Source: Cordia subcordata (lineage: Eukaryota; Streptophyta; Magnoliopsida; Boraginales; Cordiaceae). From it: DNA of 64,000 bases. The stretch spans positions 15,065,001 to 15,129,000 of the forward strand of contig JAPTOF010000006.1 in NCBI GenBank assembly GCA_028554755.1, given 5' to 3'. The position numbers were made by a program, and so were the translations under genes. The notes beneath the pieces are model-generated. The model did not search any database, was not told the origin of the DNA, and was given only the letters and a program-made list of their open reading frames with translations. The number at the start of each line of letters is the position of its first letter. Position 1 is the stretch's first letter. Of the stretch, positions 57,482-64,000 are shown piece after piece.

Positions 57482-58808
57482 ATAAGCAAATGAAAAATAC
57501 CACATAAGCAAATAATTAATGCTCTTATTTCACTATATATCACTTTCTTATAATTACTACAAGCTCTTTTATTAAACGTTTTAAAGTTCAGACTTTTAAT
57601 TTTATATTTTACAAAATTCAAGTTCTAGAGCTATCTTTTTTCACTTTTTAAAATTATAATAGAGTATGAAATTATATTAGGCGTTACACCATGATCGCCA
57701 TTAATACAAGAATACACAATTGATTCTTCATTGAACAAATATCACTTTTATTTGATTTGATTATCATTTAGAATCTTAGACTAAAGAAGAAGGCTCCTAA
57801 ATTAACGGAGGGCCAAATCAGCAGCAAGAGAACTGTACTAACTTGCCGCCAATGACTTTCTCAAGGCTCTGCAGGAAAAGAAAGAAAGATCGGGTCCAGT
57901 TTAGTTTGAAGCGAAGGTCCACCTTAATCTCTATTCTCTCTTAAAGTTTTAAAAAGCTTAACCGAGAAAGGATTAGTTGAGAACTATTGACTATAGACCA
58001 TAGCAACTACAACCACTCAATAGAGATGTTCACCTTTCTGCACCTTTCCTTGTTCGCTTACCTAGCTCTTGTCTTAATGTAAGAATCCTCCTTAAGCAAA
58101 CCATTTACTATTAGTTGCCAACAAAATACTAATGCGGTTAGTGCCAACAATTTTTTCCTTTATGCATAATGCAGTCAACAAAGAAAAAGAAAAGATGAAC
58201 TAATCTTCTAGGTCTCGATAGAAATAGAGTTGGTGATCCTACTTTGACTGTCTTCTCAAAATAAATATTGTTTCAAGTGTGACCTAAATGTCTGTATATC
58301 TTTCGCGGGCCTTTGGTTTGGGTCCACTTTCTAAGGGATAATTTCACCAAAAATATCTTTGTAACTCAATTACAATTCATCTCATTGTCTTAAAATACTG
58401 ATATTATGTTTTACTTTTTTGCAAAAATAGTCAAATTACTCCCTATCATTTAAAAAGTATTCATATTAGTTCTAAGATGTGGATTAATTTCTATAATTTT
58501 ATGAAACAGTGAGCAGTAGTCTTTGTTATGCATTGAAGATTAATTAAAATATTCTACAACGATGACAGGAAAATACAATAACGAGGACTTATGGTGAACT
58601 CCTTTCTAATTATTTGGCTTGTTGAAGAAAATTAAAAAGAAAAAGAGTTAACCATTTTTATCAGATCAGTGAATACTTGGCTTATTATCGGGGGCCTGTT
58701 TAGCATTATTGTTCCATTCTAGCTTACTATTTTCAAAAATGTTGAATTCAAAAGTATTATTAAAAAATTTGTTTTACTATTTGATAAAAATGAAAAATAA
58801 TGTTGGAT
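57482..58808. other. AT-rich intergenic DNA
   Basis: No gene or named repeat was recognised on either strand. Confidence 0.3.
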
Positions 58809-58924
58809 AAAAAGCAGTTTGTGAGTTATTTGGTTAAAATTATTGTTTAAAGTGCTATACATGATTAAAAAGCAGTTTGTGAGTTATTTGGTTAAAATTA
58901 TTGTTTAAAGTGCTATACATGATT
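58809..58924. repeat. Perfect 58-bp tandem duplication
   Basis: The unit beginning AAAAAGCAGTTTGTGAGTTA at 58809 is repeated at 58867 with no mismatch through GTGCTATACATGATT. The lack of divergence points to a recent event (or an assembly artefact). Confidence 0.95.
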
Positions 58925-59324
58925 TTATTTATTTGATTTTACTATTTAAAAATTTTTAATTTCTTAGATCTACCTTTTTGGAACTTTTGTAATTTCTTAA
59001 TTTTTTTAGATCTATGTATCTGTAGTTTTTAAAATTCATAAGGAGGAGTGTTTGAATTTCCTCTGACATAGAAAAATCAATAAATCAAAAAATGCTTAAT
59101 AAGATCCCTGATTATCCCATCTAACATAATTGGTTCTATATTAGAATTTCATAATTCTTAATATGGTATCATATGTTACCGCTAAGATACTGCACACCCT
59201 AAGCATAGTGCATCAACATAGGATCATACACCATTAAGTGCGTGCATTACATACCCCCCAAACCAAAAAGGTCATAATAGTAGCACGTTAATAGTAGCAC
59301 GTTGACAACTTTGTTACTGTATAT

Positions 59325-59735
59325 TCACAAGTTTTATATTATATGTTATTATTTTAATTATTTGTAGACCTCAAGTTATATATTCACAATTTTAATACTT
59401 TAGTTTATTTTCAACTTTGTTATTATAAGTTTACAAATTTTATATTATATGTTCACAATTTTCAATTATTTGCATATTTCATGTTACATATTCACAATTT
59501 TAAGACTTTATGCTTAAACCTTTTAATTGTTCACAATTTAATTATTCACTATTCTTATATTATATGTTTAAAAGTTTTATATTATACGTTCACGATTTTT
59601 AATTATTTGCATATTTTAGATTATATATTCGCAATTTTAATACTTTATGCTCGAACCTCTTAATTATTCTCAATCTAATTATTCACTACTTTTATATTAC
59701 ATATTCAAAAGTTTTATATTATATGTTTACAATAG
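59325..59735. repeat. Degenerate AT-rich tandem repeats
   Basis: Words TTTTATATTATATGTT, TTCACAATTTTAATACTTTA, AATTATTTGCATATTT and TTAATTATTC recur at ~107-139 bp spacing, about 3.5 copies. ORFs in it are spurious. Confidence 0.75.
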
Positions 59736-60121
59736 TGAACTACCTTTCTATGATTCTTTAAGATTTGTTTACAACTTGTAAATGATATATTCTCACCTTA
59801 CAGATTTCAAATTCATAAATTCCACCCAACAAATGTTAAAATCTATGTCATTTTTTCTCATTAATTATCATTTTATTCTTTCATCTTTATCAATTTTCTA
59901 ATCTATTCTCCAAAAATATTAGAATTTTTTCATTGCATAAAAACTATAAATATTGAACAATATTATTTTAACGGACATTGACTATTCCTCCAAACTCTGG
60001 TTTGCTTCTTCTCTTTTTCTCAATCATTTGATTACAAGGCCACTATATGGAGGAAGAACCCTGGCCAACTATAAGAAATAGTTCATAGAACAAAATAATC
60101 TTGAAGAAAGTAGTGAAAGTA

Positions 60122-60825
60122 AGGGCCTGTTAAACAAATTTAGCTGTTAGAGTAGCCGATAGCTATTTGGATAGCTGATATTTATTGTATTTTAGCTGTT
60201 AGTAGATAGCTGTTTAACTAGCTGATTGAACAAAATGTATTCTATTAGATTAGCTGATGAATGCTAAATAACGTAAAAGAATATTGATATCATGTTATTA
60301 TGATAATTATAATTACTATTGCTATTATAGGAATAAGATAATGTATTTCATAATTAGATATTTATTTTCATAATCATATTTTAATATTAAAGTATAACTA
60401 ATTTTTTTATAAAACATTTGTATCGATATTACAAAAATTAATTTTAGTAGATTTGAAATTATTTGTAAAAAAAAAGGTATCAATAAAACTTATGCTTTTA
60501 GTAATGTTGATTATATAGAAATTAAAATTCATTTTTATATTATTTCTTATTTATATTTGTGAAAAAAAGGTAAAAATATAAAGAGAGATTGGAGAAGGAA
60601 TAGAAAAATAAAAAAATGCAAAAAAGGTAGAACTGCCCAAAAAAAAAATGAAAAGCTAAAAGCTACCTGAAACGCTAAAATTTTTAGCTTTCGAGAAACG
60701 CTAGTTGAAACGCTAAAAGCTACTTGAAACGCTAGTTTACTGAACAGTAACAATTTAGCAAAATAGTATTTTGACCAGTCAAAAAGCTAAACGCTACTTA
60801 AAAAGTTGTTGCCGAACACGCACTA
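60122..60825. mobile_element. Candidate hAT-type MITE
   Basis: Left GGGCCTGTTAAAC (60124) and right, reverse-complemented, GTGCGTGTTCGGC (ending 60824) are the kind of ends seen in plant hAT MITEs. The inside has many AGCTGTTAG/AGCTA and GAAACGCTA words near the ends. A target duplication was not found. Confidence 0.4.
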
Positions 60826-61449
60826 ACTTATGAAGCCAGAAGAGGACATGAATGGCTAAATAGCCGATGAACACCAACCACTCAACATAGAGAAGAGCGA
60901 AGAGAGAAGATAGATCTAGGAGGAGAGAGATAAAATATGATCTTTATCTTTTTTGTTTTTCTTTCTTTTCAATGTAATAGAGGATGGCACTCATCAATAA
61001 ATGGGTGTATGGTGCTAGATGAGTGTATAATGTGGATGTTATATTATAATGTACGACTTATATTCATAGTCATTTACATGTGACCCACACATGAGGAGCA
61101 ATGTTAGAATTTCCTTCCACATAAAACTTCATAAAATCAATATATCCAAGAACACTTTATAAGATCATATATTTTGAAAACTCTATTTTATGCTGCTCAA
61201 AACTTTTTTTTCCCCATAGGCAAAAAGAATTACAAAAGAGGCAAATCAAGTCGCCAATGAAGTTTGAAGAACCTAATCCTTACAAAAGCATTCGTAATAA
61301 TGAACAGTAGATCATACAACTAGCTCGTTGTTTCATGAACCGTAAGCTAAGAGAGGAAGCAATATAAAAGACATAGAGAACAATGGAGTAGCGTGCCCAA
61401 AGTCCCTCAACAGCAATAATGAGATAGTGCTTTCTTCCTTTCTCAATTA

Positions 61450-61960
61450 AAGTTGCACCACACTACTGAAGCATTCGCCATGTAACCATACTGTGTTCCG
61501 GTGACCGCAAAAGCAAGGCCATCTTCACTCAAGTATGTGGTATAATATATTCCGGGCCTTTCAGTGCGCAGGCCGGTTAACGTGAATCATAGCCGTCTCG
61601 TCACTCAGCACCCCAGATGGCAAAGCTTTGGCCTTTGCCCGAAGAGACAAGTTTCACACCAAACCTAGTATAGTACCAGATCAACATCGAATAGGTTTTT
61701 GATAATTGAAAGGATGTTTGATGCTCGGCCAAATACAATCTATGCTTACACCCATAATAGCACCAATTAGAAAACGAATACAAGCGGCATTTCCCCTTCC
61801 CAAGTGTAGCAAAACTCACTATCATCACCATACCCAGCAGTACCACTCACATCATATGCATTTTCCTAAGCACATACACCATCAAGCTAAATCATGTGAG
61901 CCATTGGATGTCTATACCACAAGACAATATCGACCTCTTAAGCTTTTGTGCAGAAACTGA
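61450..61960 (-). pseudogene. Unassigned coding-like relic
   Basis: On minus, fragments such as YGDDSEFCYTWEGEMPL and, further along, ERPGIYYTTYLSEDGLAFAV then GTQYGYMANASVVW read like conserved protein, but lie in different frames with stops. I do not recognise the family. It could be a processed host-gene fragment or part of the adjacent LINE-rich region. Confidence 0.3.
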
Positions 61961-62064
61961 ACAAAACAAGACATCAATCTCCCTGCAACATTAACAAACA
62001 TTAGCAAAAATTTAGAAAGTATCTGGAGATTTTAGTTTGGGTGAGAGAGTGCTTAGTTTAGAGT

Positions 62065-63017
62065 TGTTGAAGAATATTTTAGTTATTAATGTATTCTTCA
62101 TGAGTATCTCTCTTCTAGAGCCACCGTTGGTGGTGGCTCCAATCATCTTCAATACTTTCATATTTTTTTTTCATATTTTATATTTTATATATTTTCCACA
62201 TCATATTAGACCCATCCTCCTGGTGTCCTGTTTCCTTTTTTTTTAAAAAAAAACCAAGTAGTCATGTCAGCTTACGGGTCTCACGTCAATCCAAGCAGTC
62301 GTGTTAGTCTACAGGTCACACGACTAGCCAAATCCAAATCCAAATCCAGATCCATATTCGAATCCAAATCCAAGTCTAGATTCTAATTATTATCCACGTC
62401 CAGTCCAAATCCAAGTCCAATTCAGTTTTCAGTTACTATTTCAATCTAAGTTCCGTCTAATGGTTGTGGGGATTGATCACACTAAAGTAGTGCACACGAC
62501 CCCTAAATTAATCCAAATTCCATTCCTCCAAGCTGTAAGCATGGTCAGACAAGTCATGGTGACCGTGGTGAATTTCGAGTTAGACGAGCTATGGTGACCG
62601 TTCCTTCCATCAAGATCAAGTTTTCTTTTGAAGACCTTTCAAACTCAAGGTCATATCTCAAATACCACCTTGAGTTTGAGAGGGGGTGTTGAAGAATATT
62701 TTAGTTATTAATGTATTTCCTTATCTTATGGTATTGAATTAGGCAATAGTCTAGATTAGGTAATTAGTCAAATTAGTTTCCTTATTATTCTAGTTTCCTT
62801 AGAATTCTAGTTACCTTATTAGTTTAGCTTCTGGTCTTGTTCACCAAATTATCATGCTTATAAATAGGTTCTTCTATTGTATTCATGAAATATCAATAAT
62901 TCACAATGTATTCTTCATGAATATCTCTCTTCTAGAGCCACCGTTGGTGGTGGCTCCAACGATATTCAATTCTTTCATATTTTTTCTTCATATTTTATGT
63001 TTTATATATTTTCCACA
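62065..63017 (+). mobile_element. Short copia/TRIM-like LTR element with target duplication
   Basis: LTR1 62065-62200 and LTR2 62687-63017 both start TGTTGAAGAATATTTTAGTT and end TTTTATATATTTTCCACA. The target duplication AGAGT (62060-62064, 63018-63022) is perfect. A polypurine tract (GAGTTTGAGAGGGGG) precedes LTR2. A degraded tRNA-Met-type primer site (TCATATTAGACC) follows LTR1. The interior (~490 bp) is non-coding and contains AATCCAAATCC-type short repeats. No protein is encoded, so it is TRIM-like. LTR1 has lost ~195 bp. Confidence 0.9.
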
Positions 63018-63049
63018 AGAGTGAAAGCTGATTTTTAGCACATTCTCAA

Positions 63050-63665
63050 TAGAGAACAACTAGTAGAAGACCATAGCTGAACTCCCAACAAGAGCTCCAT
63101 TCCTAAATCCAAGGACAACGTAAAGCAAAACCCATCTCTTCGAGCTGCCTACCTCTCCCGAGGACTTCTCAATTTTATGGGAAATCCAGAAGCTGCTTGG
63201 ACAAAACGCACCAAACACCCTTCCCACAGTTAGACAAATCCAAATGAAGGGAGGCCAAATTAATCCATGCGAACCACTCCAATCAATTTTGGAACAATTT
63301 TACAATCATGAATGAGATGATTATTATTACTAGCTGCCACGCCCCAATTAGCCAGAATATCAGGCGGAGAGTTTCCCTAAGATGTGACTTATGCGCCCAT
63401 TAAGATGCAAAAGAAGGTTTCTAGCCCTCTACACCAAGTAAGATGAATACCAAGCTGCATCCTGTATTACCAATAATGCGCACCACACTAAGGGAATCCA
63501 TCTCCACCCATACATTGACAATACCCAAATCACTACAAAGCTGAAGACCCTTTAATAGTGCCATTAACCCAGTTTATGTAAGTGAAACTTTGCCATAACT
63601 TTGGACAAAATTGACCATAAAGTTACCCTTCCAATCACGCACCTACTCAAAACTTAGTATTGTCC
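63050..63665 (-). pseudogene. LINE 3' relic (RNase H-like domain)
   Basis: On minus, starting ~63640: fragments GLMALLKGLQLCSDLGIVNV and WVEMDSLSVVRII, then GAWQL and LDLSNCGKGVW. This is the pattern of the RNase H-like domain at the end of plant LINE polyproteins (the E...D steps of the fold). Stops and frameshifts occur. The start codon side lies beyond ~63670. Confidence 0.55.
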
Positions 63666-64000
63666 ATAATTAAACACCTTGTGCAGCTACCTTTTTTTTG
63701 CAAAAGCTTTCTTTTTACAAGTTATGATGGGGGTGCTTGGATTGGCTTTACTAGCTTCAAATCCAATTAAAAGTTAGTAAACACGTTTGTTTAGAATAAA
63801 GTATTTTTTTTAAGTTACTTTTAAGAGGGAAAAAAATTTCTGTACCCCCAACTTTTACTTTTTATTGATTTATGTGAAGGTTGAGAAAATACATGAGTGA
63901 TTTGTTTCACGATTACAACAGGTTATAGCCTATCTAACATATATGCATACAACACAAAAACAAATATATATTAGAGATTACAACAAATAAATTTCAAACT
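63666..64000. other. Intergenic DNA at the window edge
   Basis: 63725-63830 resembles the end of the MITE near 53942 (GGTGCTTGGATTGGCTTTAC). Nothing else was recognised. Confidence 0.3.

Noticed and set aside
57329..57621. Two overlapping minus ORFs with repeated LKWHFIFLSK
   Set aside because: They translate the 30-bp tandem repeat; no other support.
1..64000. CRISPR arrays, bacterial operons, rRNA or tRNA genes
   Set aside because: No regularly spaced repeats with unique spacers and no intact tRNA fold; pol III A/B boxes found belong to SINEs with poly(A) tails.

Overview
The window is nuclear DNA of a flowering plant, most likely a eudicot. The evidence is AT-rich intergenic DNA, GT-AG introns, four plant-type gene models, and abundant plant transposons (Athila-like and copia LTR elements, Helitrons, tRNA-derived SINEs, a MULE and a LINE relic). 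The species cannot be named from sequence alone. No prokaryotic genes, operons or CRISPR arrays are present. No wholly new system was found; the novelty lies in local gene structure and nested transposon architecture. Layout, left half: (1) 1329-7437, +: twelve exons of a plant inter-alpha-trypsin-inhibitor-heavy-chain-like protein with a von Willebrand A domain and a cysteine-rich tail; its 5' exon or exons lie outside the window. (2) 7.9-9.4 kb: tandem duplications and a 631-bp Helitron with a SINE nested in it. (3) 10400-12607, -: an intact intronless P-class PPR gene, the apparent ortholog of Arabidopsis At1g02060, with its last ~110 bp duplicated just downstream. (4) 12.7-19.0 kb: AT-rich DNA with Helitron relics and a SINE with clear target duplications. 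(5) 19082-21748, +: a secretory-pathway nucleoside diphosphate kinase (NDPK5 type) ending in the ER-retention signal HDEL, with two possible leader exons. Right half: (6) 22.3-40.1 kb: nested LTR retrotransposons. The main one is a minus-strand Athila-like element (25171 to ~37014) with gag and protease remnants, a tRNA-Asp-type primer site and an integrase tail, but no reverse transcriptase recognised. A 1.9-kb copia solo LTR interrupts its 5' LTR, and a Helitron 3' terminus abuts its outer end. A second gypsy remnant follows. (7) 40.8-45.2 kb: a small GRF zinc-finger ORF and a degenerate MULE transposase split by a SINE. (8) 45.5-50 kb: a GT/GGG-rich repeat, a Helitron relic and a GC-rich island that may be organellar DNA. 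(9) 50015-52380, +: a complete five-exon LAZY/DRO1-family gravitropism gene with the family's 6-base first exon. (10) 52.6-55.7 kb: two solo LTRs with perfect 5-bp target duplications, one inside a MITE. (11) 55.7-64 kb: AT-rich repeats, a short copia element with a perfect 5-bp target duplication and an internally deleted 5' LTR, and a LINE RNase H relic. The four host genes are unrelated in function (possible adhesion or secretory protein, organelle RNA processing, ER nucleotide metabolism, gravitropism) and appear to be independent transcription units separated by transposons.
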